This document shows, piece by piece, positions 1 to 6,588 of a stretch of 9,448 nucleotides of DNA (positions within the stretch are counted from its first letter, which is position 1; every line of letters starts with the position of its first letter). The notes under the pieces are model-generated. The model was not told the origin of the DNA. It searched no databases and worked only from the letters and a program-made list of their open reading frames with translations. The translations under genes were made by a program, and so were the position numbers. Source of the stretch: an uncultured Rhizobiaceae group bacterium (GTDB lineage: Bacteria > Pseudomonadota > Alphaproteobacteria > Rhizobiales > Rhizobiaceae); contig CALDZZ010000091.1 in NCBI GenBank assembly GCA_937944075.1, forward strand, positions 1 through 9,448, written 5' to 3'.

Positions 1-751
1 CGAGATGGGGCTTGCAGGAAGTAACGATTTTTCAGTCAAGGTCACACCAGATGGAGAGAGTTGGAAAAATGCACTCATCGTTTCAGCCGAAAATGGCAAA
101 GTCGATTTTCCGCAAGGCATAATCAATCCGCCATTGGCTGGAACACCAGAAAGTTTGAATAGCATGGAGATATTATATCTTGATGCAGTTGCGGGGGATG
201 ATCAAAACGATGGGAAGACCGTTGCTACCGCCATTAAGAGCCTGCAAAGACTGGAAGAGCTGTTTTTTCTTGGCGCCCGTTTTCAGGTTCGCTTGCTAAG
301 TGACTTGGTTTGGGATCATGCCCTGCTGATAAATTTCCCGGTTGTCAAACTGGAAATCATGGGCAGAAAATCTGATAATAGTGGCTATGAGCAAAGAAGC
401 ATTCGGGTTGTTGATTCAACCAATATCTCGAATTATCCAGGATCACTGGTTATGACTTGTGTGAGCAGTATTTTTCTAAGGTCTGTCGATATCAGTCTCG
501 AAACATCGAAAGGCTTTGCCTTTCTGTATTTTTCTTCAACAATGGGATATCTGCGAACCTACAGTTTGTCACTCAGCAGGTCTGGAAGTGGAAATTGCTC
601 TTTCTTTGCAGATGGCAGTTCTTTTGTTGCAAGCAGGCACCAGCTCTTATCAATTGACCCTTCAGCCGAAGGCTATGTTGCGCAAGGGGTTCCAGCCAGC
701 TCTGACCCCAATGAAATGTGGCAGTATACTTCCAACATAACTGCATTTTGA
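1..751 (+). CDS. Phage-tail-fibre-like protein, DUF2793-type motif plus probable beta-helix (3' part only)
   Basis: The reading frame is open at the left edge: the codon before the first ATG (bases 2-4) is GAG, giving the family-like string EMGLAGSNDFSVKV. The true start therefore lies upstream and 249 codons are visible. The first ~45 residues (GLAGS-DFSVKV-PDG, then NGKVDFPQGI) match, from memory, the repeat unit at the end of DUF2793-type tail proteins in alphaproteobacterial prophages and gene transfer agents. From about residue 57, YLDAVAGDDQNDG followed by AIKSLQ resembles the entry to right-handed beta-helix (pectate-lyase-like) tail-fibre domains. The rest is Ser/Thr/Val-rich, as expected for beta-solenoid or surface-binding folds, and has no recognised catalytic motif. 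The likely role is receptor or surface-polysaccharide binding at a tail tip. A stand-alone surface protein is possible. It converges on the glycosyltransferase gene with a 7-base gap. Confidence 0.6.
   Translation, partial: EMGLAGSNDFSVKVTPDGESWKNALIVSAENGKVDFPQGIINPPLAGTPESLNSMEILYLDAVAGDDQNDGKTVATAIKSLQRLEELFFLGARFQVRLLSDLVWDHALLINFPVVKLEIMGRKSDNSGYEQRSIRVVDSTNISNYPGSLVMTCVSSIFLRSVDISLETSKGFAFLYFSSTMGYLRTYSLSLSRSGSGNCSFFADGSSFVASRHQLLSIDPSAEGYVAQGVPASSDPNEMWQYTSNITAF
721..748 (+). terminator. Weak candidate intrinsic terminator at the end of the tail-fibre-like gene
   Basis: GCAGT (721-725) pairs with ACTGC (740-744). Two further inner pairs (AT 726-727 with AT 737-738) leave a bulged A and a 9-base loop. 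The stem is followed by ATTTTG. It overlaps the last codons of the tail-like gene. The short U-run and the bulge make it weak, and on the opposite strand no U-run follows, so it would serve only the rightward gene. Confidence 0.25.
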
Positions 752-758
752 TTGGTTC

Positions 759-1967
759 TTATTCGTCACGCTTCGGTACAATGGTTTTCAAATATTCACC
801 CAGTTTGGACCAGTCATAATTTTCTTCCCACGTTTTCCTTGCAAGAGTGTGGGAAGTGCTCTTCCATTGTTGAATTGTATCGCGTGTGAGCGTGCTCAGT
901 ATATTTGCAATTTCATCACTCTGGTTAGCGGATATATCGGTTACTTCACCCAATCCTTTGTCCTTTACCATTCTTTTCATGGTGGCCGTATTACTGGCAA
1001 TAATTCCTAGCCCGGCTGCCATATATTCATAAAGTTTGTTCGGTTCGGAATACATCAGTTGCAGTGATTGGTTTTCAAATAGGCAAAAACCAATATCGTA
1101 CTGACTTGCTTCACGTATAAGAGCAGCGTTGGGAATGCTAGGTTCAAATTCTATTTGATCAGATAACTCCATACTTGTGACCAGGGCTTTCAATCGGGCA
1201 ATATAACCGGGCTTGCCGTTGCCCCTGATGGTGAGTGTCATGTCTTTGCGGCCTGACTTCTGCAAGGCGGTTATCAAGGTTTCAAGCGATCTGTTGGTTG
1301 TGATCAAACCGTGATAAAGCAGTCTGATTTTGCCATCATCCTCGTACTGTTCTGGCCTCGCACATGGTTTTTTTGTATTTGGCAGGTACAAAACATCCAC
1401 ATGTTGCATGTGCCGGATCTGATCAAGGCTTGTTGCTGAGCGCAAGATGATGTTCCTGTCGGCAATCTTCAAAAGCCTGATGATGACTGGTTTGTAAATC
1501 AATTGCCAAAGCTTGCTGTTGTCATGCTCGGCTTCAAAAACCTCATTGATGTCCAGCCATATTCTGACGTTTGATCCAAGGTGTAAAATACTGGGAAGAC
1601 TTGTCCAGTGCTTGACCACAAACAAGTCATACGAATGTTCATCTGCTGCCTTCAAGGCTGAACGGGTCACGTCTCTTGTGATAAGCCGTTGTGATAGCAT
1701 TTTCAGCAGGGCCTTTTCTGGAAGAATTCTTGATGCAAGCATTTTGAGCAGATCCAGAACTCTGGCCAGGAAGGAACGTTCCGGAACAGGTGAAAAAAGA
1801 AAGTTCGCTTTGTCCTCATTATTCCCATAAGCAATGGTTGTGACTTCAAAACCGGCATTTTCCAGTTGGGCATGAAGACGCTTTAATCTGCTGTCGTTGT
1901 TAAAGTCTGAAGCAGAAATGAGCAGGGCTTTTGAGCGTTTTTCTGGCACTGTTATTCCTTCAAGCAT
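759..1967 (-). CDS. Glycosyltransferase, GT-B fold, family 4-like (group 1)
   Basis: The protein has 402 residues from the ATG at 1967. An in-frame GTG two codons upstream (1973) is an alternative, and neither has a clear ribosome binding site. The N-terminal half begins with KALLISASDFNNDSRLKRL, the donor-less Rossmann lobe typical of GT4 enzymes. The C-terminal lobe begins near residue 214 (IRLLYHGLITTNRSLETLI). It includes GNG near 250 and the nucleotide-sugar binding segment EPNKLYEYMAAGLGIIAS near 308-325, whose Glu residues correspond to the EX7E region. No transmembrane segment or signal peptide is seen, so it is probably cytosolic or membrane-associated. The expected reaction is transfer of a sugar from a nucleotide-sugar to a surface glycan. 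Donor and acceptor cannot be read from the sequence. It is convergent with the tail-like gene and divergent from mscS. No neighbouring polysaccharide genes are visible. Confidence 0.82.
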   Translation of the reverse strand: MLEGITVPEKRSKALLISASDFNNDSRLKRLHAQLENAGFEVTTIAYGNNEDKANFLFSPVPERSFLARVLDLLKMLASRILPEKALLKMLSQRLITRDVTRSALKAADEHSYDLFVVKHWTSLPSILHLGSNVRIWLDINEVFEAEHDNSKLWQLIYKPVIIRLLKIADRNIILRSATSLDQIRHMQHVDVLYLPNTKKPCARPEQYEDDGKIRLLYHGLITTNRSLETLITALQKSGRKDMTLTIRGNGKPGYIARLKALVTSMELSDQIEFEPSIPNAALIREASQYDIGFCLFENQSLQLMYSEPNKLYEYMAAGLGIIASNTATMKRMVKDKGLGEVTDISANQSDEIANILSTLTRDTIQQWKSTSHTLARKTWEENYDWSKLGEYLKTIVPKRDE

Positions 1968-2066
1968 TTTCACGTTTGTAAAGTGAACGGGGAATTATTT
2001 CCAGTCGTGGATAATCAGAATTGAAGGCTGATATTTAAATAAATGAGTACGAGTAAAAGACTTCGT

Positions 2067-2094
2067 TTGTAAATGTACTATTTGAATTTATACT
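2067..2094 (+). promoter_or_regulatory. Predicted sigma70-type promoter of the mscS-SDR unit
   Basis: TTGTAA (2067-2072, 4 of 6 to TTGACA) and TATACT (2089-2094, 5 of 6 to TATAAT) are separated by 16 bases. Transcription would begin near 2101, leaving a leader of about 30 bases. GGAAAG at 2117-2122 lies 8 bases before the ATG and serves as ribosome binding site. A competing -10-like CATAAT (2111-2116) has no -35 at a proper distance. The 163-base gap (1968-2130) must also hold the leftward glycosyltransferase promoter, for which I found no convincing boxes. Confidence 0.45.
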
Positions 2095-2130
2095 AACCTG
2101 GGCATTATTGCATAATGGAAAGCGCGACGC

Positions 2131-3471
2131 ATGACACTTGATGAATTTCTGAATTTGCCTGTAATCGCTGATATCAGTCAGTTTTTAACCAGCATAGGGT
2201 TTTCACAATCCATCATCTTCAGCCGATGGGCGCTTATCCAGATCGGTATTTTGGTTGCGGCAATCTTTATTGCCAAGATAATTGAAAAAAGAATAGATGC
2301 ACCGATTACTGAAAGACTGCGCAAAATTGAGGGGCAGCGCAGTCTCTTAAGGGTATTGCTGATCTTCAAAAACCGTATTTTCTGGCTCTTGCTGTCAATT
2401 CAACTCTGGATCGGGTATCTTATTCTACGCTCGGTTACATGGCCTAGTAACAGCTATATCCTCAGGGTCATGACAGGTTTGGCAACCGCCTGGTTTATCA
2501 TTTCCTTCTTCTCAAGACTGATCAAGAACCGTTTCATATCAAGAGTGATTTCCACATTTGCATGGGGCATAGCTGCGCTTTACATTCTTGGCCTTTTGCC
2601 AAGAGCGCAAATGGTTCTTGATAGTGCTGCCTTTACAATGGGCGGGAACAGAATTTCTGCTCTATCCATCATTCAAAGTGGCATTTTACTCTTTGCACTT
2701 ATTTGGCTGGCGATGATTGCTTCAACCTTCATCACCAATTCACTTGCCAAGAATGAAGACATATCACCTTCTGTAAAAGTATTGCTTTCCAAGGTTCTGC
2801 GTTTCCTGCTGCTTTGCCTTGCCGTCATTTTCTCACTGAGTGCCGTTGGAATTGACTTTACTGCTCTGGCTGTTTTCTCTGGCGCAGTTGGTATTGGTAT
2901 CGGCCTTGGTTTGCAGAAAATTGTTTCCAACTTTTTGTCAGGCATTATCTTGCTGCTGGACAAGTCAATCAAACCGGGTGATGTCATCGAAATCGATACG
3001 GTATCGGGTTCAACATATGGATGGGTACAGCATCTGGGTGCGCGCTATACCGCGGTTAGAACGCGCGATGGTACAGAAACGCTCATTCCCAATGAAGTCT
3101 TTATCGATTCTCCTGTTACCAATTGGACGCATACCAACAAGTCAGTTCGTCGCAAACTTCCGGTCGGTGTCTCCTATGATACTGATGTTGAAAAGGCGAT
3201 CGACCTTTGTCTCAAGTCAGTTGAGAACATGCCGCGAGTGCTGAAAGTCCCCAAACCGGTTTGTCTGGTCAAAGGGTTTGGCGATTCATCCGTGGATCTG
3301 GAATTACGTTTCTGGATTAACGATCCAGAAGGGGGTGTCGCAAATGTTTCCAGCAAGGTCTATCTGGAAATCTGGAAGCTTTTCCAGGCCGAGAAGATAG
3401 AAATTCCATTCCCTCAACGCGATTTGAACATTCGTTCCAGCATCCCTTTTGAAATCAAGACAAAGAAGTAG
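2131..3471 (+). CDS. MscS-family mechanosensitive ion channel
   Basis: This is an inner-membrane channel predicted to open under membrane tension and release solutes on hypo-osmotic shock. It has 446 residues against 286 for E. coli MscS, with extra N-terminal helices. Hydrophobic segments lie near 33-51, 83-99, 110-127, 139-157, 179-200 and 220-240, followed by the pore helix. The MscS signature is clear: the Gly/Ala-rich pore helix GAVGIGIGLGLQKIVSNF at 251-268, then SGIILLLDKSIKPGDVIEI. The beta domain carries the RTRDGTETLIPNEVFI string (PN of the IPN motif), and the C-terminus has FPQRDLNIR, matching the FPYPQMDVN region of MscS. GGAAAG 8 bases upstream supports the start. It is co-oriented with the SDR gene, 8 bases apart, so probably one transcript. 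It belongs to the mid-sized MscS-like group; which of the named channels it matches cannot be decided by eye. Confidence 0.93.
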   Translation: MTLDEFLNLPVIADISQFLTSIGFSQSIIFSRWALIQIGILVAAIFIAKIIEKRIDAPITERLRKIEGQRSLLRVLLIFKNRIFWLLLSIQLWIGYLILRSVTWPSNSYILRVMTGLATAWFIISFFSRLIKNRFISRVISTFAWGIAALYILGLLPRAQMVLDSAAFTMGGNRISALSIIQSGILLFALIWLAMIASTFITNSLAKNEDISPSVKVLLSKVLRFLLLCLAVIFSLSAVGIDFTALAVFSGAVGIGIGLGLQKIVSNFLSGIILLLDKSIKPGDVIEIDTVSGSTYGWVQHLGARYTAVRTRDGTETLIPNEVFIDSPVTNWTHTNKSVRRKLPVGVSYDTDVEKAIDLCLKSVENMPRVLKVPKPVCLVKGFGDSSVDLELRFWINDPEGGVANVSSKVYLEIWKLFQAEKIEIPFPQRDLNIRSSIPFEIKTKK

Positions 3472-3479
3472 GCTCTCTT

Positions 3480-4295
3480 ATGCAACTTGAAAATAAAACG
3501 ATTATCATTACGGGAGCTGCAAAAGGGATTGGCGCAGCCATGGCAAAACGTTTTGCAAGTGAAGGCGCTCACCTTGTGCTGGGTGATATTGACAAAAAGC
3601 TTGTCGAAGAAACAGCACATGAATGCAGCGCCATCGGGATTTGCAATAATGTAACGAAAGAAGAAGATATTCATCAGATTGTTTCTGTAGCCAAGGAAAA
3701 ATACGGTAAGGTCGATATGTTTGTCTCCAATGCAGGTGTCTGTTTCGGGGAAGGGGAACACGCTGCTTCTGCCAGTAATGATGTTTGGCAAACATGCTGG
3801 GATATACATGTCATGTCACATGTCTATGCAGCTCGTGCAGTCCTGCCAGATATGATTGAGCGTCAGGAAGGGTACCTGGTCAACATGGCTTCTGCTGCAG
3901 GATTGTTAAGCCAAATTGGTGATGCTGCCTATTCAGCAACAAAACATGCCGCTGTTGCCTTTGCCGAGTCTGTTTCCATAACGCATGGCAAACAGGGCAT
4001 CAGGGTTTCTGCAGTATGCCCACAATATGTTGCAACAGAAATGACCGGCTATGAAGAAGGTTCTGAAGTTCCATTGAGTGAAACAGTGATCACCCCGCAA
4101 CAAGTTGCAGAAGCTGTGCTTGAAGGCATACATCGGGAACAGTTTTTGATATTGCCACACCCCGAAGTCAGTCAGTTTATGCAGCACAAAACGGCAGACT
4201 ATGACAGGTGGTTGGCAGGGATGAGAAAACTGCGAAGTAACATCATAGAGAAAGCGGGCTCAACAAAACTCGAAGACATGCACAAAGTTCTCTAA
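3480..4295 (+). CDS. Short-chain dehydrogenase/reductase (classical SDR), NAD(P)-dependent
   Basis: The protein has 271 residues, the usual classical SDR length. The cofactor motif TGAAKGIG spans 11-18. Asp36 at the end of beta-2 (LGDID) favours NAD(H) over NADP(H). NAG is at 84-86. The catalytic triad is Ser138 (NMASAAG), Tyr151 and Lys155 (YSATK), followed by a CPQYVATEM segment where the family has the PG-type substrate loop. Two positions deviate: the catalytic-tetrad Asn is His110 (WDIHVMSH), and the adenine-contacting Asp of the D-V/T motif is Asn57 (CNNVT). AGG (3470-3472) overlaps the mscS stop and lies 7 bases before ATG, so translation is likely coupled to mscS. The 3' end overlaps the convergent Gfo/Idh/MocA gene by 4 bases. 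The substrate is unknown. It may act with the neighbouring sugar-acid genes, but its linkage to mscS does not show that. Confidence 0.88.
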   Translation: MQLENKTIIITGAAKGIGAAMAKRFASEGAHLVLGDIDKKLVEETAHECSAIGICNNVTKEEDIHQIVSVAKEKYGKVDMFVSNAGVCFGEGEHAASASNDVWQTCWDIHVMSHVYAARAVLPDMIERQEGYLVNMASAAGLLSQIGDAAYSATKHAAVAFAESVSITHGKQGIRVSAVCPQYVATEMTGYEEGSEVPLSETVITPQQVAEAVLEGIHREQFLILPHPEVSQFMQHKTADYDRWLAGMRKLRSNIIEKAGSTKLEDMHKVL

Positions 4296-5326
4296 AGAGG
4301 AATTTTTCTTGCTTGCTCGGAAGATTGATAGATTGCCTCTTCTATTTCGATGTTTCTAAGATATTGCCTTGCAGTATTTTCAAACTCGCCATTTTCCATG
4401 AGTGCGTCTACTACGTGTTGTTGCAAGGCAAAGACGCAGTCCCCTGCAAAGCTGTTTGCGTCGCTAGTGTCCTTGTAAGCTTCAAGCAAAAGCGTACTTT
4501 CCTGACTGCCAAACTTTCTGAGCCACAAACTCCCATCACCTTCTAGTGTAATGGTGCCTGCCGTTCCTTCCAGCAAACATTCGCCCAGGGTTGTACGGCA
4601 GTTTTCAGCCTTGTGATCAAGATGCCTGTTTGCATCAAACACGGCCCTTTTACCCGCCTCGAACTCCATAATGAAAAGCCCGGCATCTTCTCCATTGATG
4701 TGGGGGTTCATTTTTCTAAGGTCAGCATAGACAGCACTAGGCTCTCCCATCAAATAGCGGAAAGTATCAATCCAGTGGATGCCGGTTTCATGAATTAAAA
4801 ACCGATCCATGTTTTGAAAATAGGGCTGGCGTTCCAGGTAGGCATCTGCACCCTGACCATCACCTGTTCTTAGCCTGAAAGCAACCTGATGCAACTGGCC
4901 GATCAAACCTTCATCAAGCGCCCGTTTCATGGTTCTATACCAGGGTTGGAAGCGGAAATTCTCGTGTACAACAAGCGAGACATCATGTTTCTCAGCCAGT
5001 TCTGTAGCTTTTCTTGCTTCCTGCAAGGATGAGCAAAATGGTTTTTGGCAGATGATGGTACTCACCCCTTTTTTGATAGCTGTCTGAATGGCCTTCATAT
5101 GCGTAGAGGGCGGTGTGATAATATCCAGCAGATCCGGCTGCTCAGCGTCAAACATATCTTCAAGACTTGCATAGGCATTCAGACCTGTACTCCTGGCTGC
5201 TTCTATATTTGAATCAACGCTTGCAACGAGTTCAACAGATCCGAGGCGCCGCCATGCATCGTAATGGAAAGCACTGAAGTAACCTGCTCCCAAACAGGCA
5301 ACCCTGATTTTTGTCAGATTGATCAT
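4292..5326 (-). CDS. Gfo/Idh/MocA-family NAD(P)-dependent oxidoreductase (sugar dehydrogenase type)
   Basis: The protein has 344 residues. The N-terminal Rossmann domain has the GAGYFSAFH dinucleotide loop (13-21) and Asp38 after beta-2 (ASVDSN). The family EKP motif appears as QKP (94-96, CQKPF) with catalytic Lys95 kept. HENFRFQPWYR (121-131) begins the second domain. HETGIH (179-184) ending in His184 is the usual active-site His, with Asp187 one turn later. The CQKP/HENFRFQ/RTGDGQ pattern recalls enzymes that oxidise the anomeric carbon of aldoses, for example the ApsD D-apiose dehydrogenases, but that resemblance is from memory. Its ATG shares one base with the stop of the upstream dehydrogenase (TAATG), so the two are translationally coupled. 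GGCGGA lies only 3 bases upstream, a poor independent ribosome binding site. The exact substrate is not determined. A reductase acting on an oxo-acid or inositol-like substrate is the main alternative. Confidence 0.87.
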   Translation of the reverse strand: MINLTKIRVACLGAGYFSAFHYDAWRRLGSVELVASVDSNIEAARSTGLNAYASLEDMFDAEQPDLLDIITPPSTHMKAIQTAIKKGVSTIICQKPFCSSLQEARKATELAEKHDVSLVVHENFRFQPWYRTMKRALDEGLIGQLHQVAFRLRTGDGQGADAYLERQPYFQNMDRFLIHETGIHWIDTFRYLMGEPSAVYADLRKMNPHINGEDAGLFIMEFEAGKRAVFDANRHLDHKAENCRTTLGECLLEGTAGTITLEGDGSLWLRKFGSQESTLLLEAYKDTSDANSFAGDCVFALQQHVVDALMENGEFENTARQYLRNIEIEEAIYQSSEQARKIPL

Positions 5327-6414
5327 TAATCCGCCAATTGCTTAAGAATAGCAGAAGCGGCTTCCTTGGTGCCAGCTTCTCCGCCGATATCTCTTGTCAG
5401 GCCTTTTTTGTTTTGTATGACATGCCCAACCGCCTGTTTGAGATTTTTGCCATCCTTCAGCAAATCGGAGTTATTATTTTCATGTCCAAGCCATTCAAGC
5501 ATCATGGCGGAAGACAATATCATGGCGAAAGGATTGGCAACGCCCTTGCCCGCAATATCGGGTGCCGACCCGTGGCAGGGCTGGAAGAGCGCATGTTGAA
5601 GGCCGATATCGGCAGAAGGGGCCAACCCAAGCCCGCCCATCAGTCCGGCCCCAAGATCGGACAAGATGTCACCAAACATGTTTTCTGTTACAAGAACATC
5701 AAAATCCCAAGGCTTTTGAACCATCCATAATGCCGTTGCATCAACATAAGCGTATTCTTTTTGGATATCGGGAAAGGCCTTTGCCTGTTCATCAAATATT
5801 TCCCTGAAAAATGCAAATGCCCTGAACACATTTGCCTTGTCCACGCAGGTTACAACTCCGCGACCTTCACCAGAGCTTTTTCGTTGTTGCGCAAGTTTAA
5901 AACTGAACTTGAACAGTTTTTCACTGACCTCTCTTGTAATGACCAGGGTTTCACTGGCTTGATCCTTGCTGACCTCACCCTTGCCCTGAGACCAGAAAAG
6001 ACCTTCAGTGCTTTCACGTATGAGCACGAAATCTATGGTTTTGCCTTCAGGAATTTTTAGTGGAGTGTTTTGTCCGGGATATAAGGTTACGGGTCTAACG
6101 CCAGCAAAAAGATTGAGCTCTTTTCTAAGTTCTATCTGTGGAGAAATTTCTGTACCATCTTCATAGCGAATATCAGGCATGCCCATGGCAGAAAGCAAAA
6201 TCGCGTCTGATTTTCTGGCGGTCTCTAACGAACTTTCAGGAAGCGACTGGCCAGTCTTGCTAAAATGCATTGCGCCAGCGTCACAATAAGTGAAATTTAG
6301 TGAATAGGCCTGATGTCTTTTCTGTAGGGCATTCAATATTTGAACAGTAGGAGCCATGATTTCAGGTCCTATTCCATCCCCTTCGAAGACAGCAATTTCA
6401 AACTCATTCTTCAT
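5326..6414 (-). CDS. Isocitrate/isopropylmalate dehydrogenase-family enzyme (acid-sugar or hydroxyacid dehydrogenase)
   Basis: The ATG at 6414 gives 362 residues beginning MKNEFEIAVFEGDGIGPE, the normal family N-terminus. GGAAG about 10 bases upstream supports it. A TTG at 6438 would add eight residues and is less likely. Family landmarks are all readable: EGDGIGPE (11-18), LRKELNLFAGVRP (96-108), RESTEGLF (133-140), Lys193 in DKANV, Asp225, and the metal-binding Asp249 and Asp253 in GDILSD. The NAD-site string HGSAPDIAGKGVANP is at 281-295. Substitutions argue against LeuB, isocitrate or tartrate dehydrogenase: Phe140 stands where the catalytic Tyr normally is (EG-x-Y), Ser135 replaces Asn of REN, and Gly106 replaces Asn of the NxRP segment. 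It is the first gene of a leftward operon with the Gfo/Idh/MocA gene and is divergent from the lactonase-otnK unit. Expected chemistry is NAD-linked oxidation of a hydroxyacid; the substrate is unknown. Confidence 0.86.
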   Translation of the reverse strand: MKNEFEIAVFEGDGIGPEIMAPTVQILNALQKRHQAYSLNFTYCDAGAMHFSKTGQSLPESSLETARKSDAILLSAMGMPDIRYEDGTEISPQIELRKELNLFAGVRPVTLYPGQNTPLKIPEGKTIDFVLIRESTEGLFWSQGKGEVSKDQASETLVITREVSEKLFKFSFKLAQQRKSSGEGRGVVTCVDKANVFRAFAFFREIFDEQAKAFPDIQKEYAYVDATALWMVQKPWDFDVLVTENMFGDILSDLGAGLMGGLGLAPSADIGLQHALFQPCHGSAPDIAGKGVANPFAMILSSAMMLEWLGHENNNSDLLKDGKNLKQAVGHVIQNKKGLTRDIGGEAGTKEAASAILKQLAD

Positions 6415-6472
6415 GTATTTTTCACTTCCGCTCTGCAAAAATCCTGTTCACATAAGTCAGGTAACGACAATG

Positions 6473-6501
6473 ATAATACAAGCTATACGTGTATGTTAGA
6501 A
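6473..6501 (-). promoter_or_regulatory. Predicted leftward promoter of the dehydrogenase operon
   Basis: Read on the minus strand, TTCTAA (6501-6496) and TATTAT (6478-6473, 5 of 6 to consensus) are 17 bases apart. The start of transcription would be near 6466, giving a leader of roughly 50 bases to the ATG at 6414. The -35 is poor, as expected for a promoter that needs an activator or is controlled by one. Confidence 0.35.
6476..6494. promoter_or_regulatory. Candidate operator: inverted repeat ATACA-N9-TGTAT
   Basis: ATACA (6476-6480) and TGTAT (6490-6494) form a perfect 5-base inverted repeat with a 9-base spacer, 19 bases overall. Within it ATAC-GT-GTAT (6485-6494) is a second, tighter inverted repeat. 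It lies across the spacer and -10 of the predicted leftward promoter and upstream of the rightward one, a fitting place for one regulator to control both catabolic units. No regulator gene is in the window, so the binding family is unknown. Short AT-rich repeats occur by chance. Confidence 0.3.
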
Positions 6502-6518
6502 AAGCAAGTACGTTTTAT

Positions 6519-6547
6519 TTGTGTCTGTGCGTTCGAGTGTGCATAAA
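6519..6547 (+). promoter_or_regulatory. Predicted rightward promoter of the lactonase-otnK unit
   Basis: TTGTGT (6519-6524, TTG core kept) and CATAAA (6542-6547, 4 of 6) have the ideal 17-base spacing. Transcription would begin near 6554. That leaves about 35 bases before the ATG at 6589, but essentially none before the GTG at 6556, so it also bears on the start choice. The match is modest. Confidence 0.3.
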
Positions 6548-6581
6548 TACCTTCAGTGAAAACCAAATTAGAGGATGGGTC

Positions 6582-6587
6582 AGGAGG
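6582..6587 (+). promoter_or_regulatory. AGGAGG ribosome-binding-like sequence unusually close to the lactonase-like start
   Basis: A perfect AGGAGG stands one base before the ATG at 6589, much closer than the usual 5-9 bases. GAGG at 6571-6574 is 14 bases away, which is too far. Either the start is inefficiently initiated, or the real start is elsewhere; the GTG at 6556 has no upstream Shine-Dalgarno at all. Homology of the N-terminus favours the ATG. Confidence 0.45.
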
Positions 6588-6588
6588 C

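Noticed and set aside
1513..1830. A 105-codon rightward open frame within the glycosyltransferase gene
   Set aside because: It is an antisense shadow of a gene with clear glycosyltransferase motifs; no domain is seen in it.
2043..2072. A 9-codon mini-frame (ATG to TAA) upstream of mscS
   Set aside because: It lies upstream of the predicted transcription start and its end coincides with the -35 box, so it would not be in the mscS leader.
3414..3809. A 131-codon leftward open frame
   Set aside because: It is antisense to the mscS end and the SDR cofactor domain; its Cys/Phe-rich product looks like a shadow translation.
5338..5730. A 130-codon rightward open frame
   Set aside because: It lies wholly inside the isopropylmalate-dehydrogenase-family gene on the other strand, whose product has intact family motifs. 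The frame's own product shows no domain pattern.
5326..6414. Call as leuB (3-isopropylmalate dehydrogenase) or tartrate dehydrogenase
   Set aside because: Substrate and catalytic positions differ (Phe140, Ser135, Gly106), and there are no leucine-biosynthesis genes nearby.
6340..6546. A 68-codon rightward frame crossing the divergent control region
   Set aside because: It begins antisense to the dehydrogenase start and runs over both predicted promoters; the composition looks non-coding and there is no ribosome binding site.
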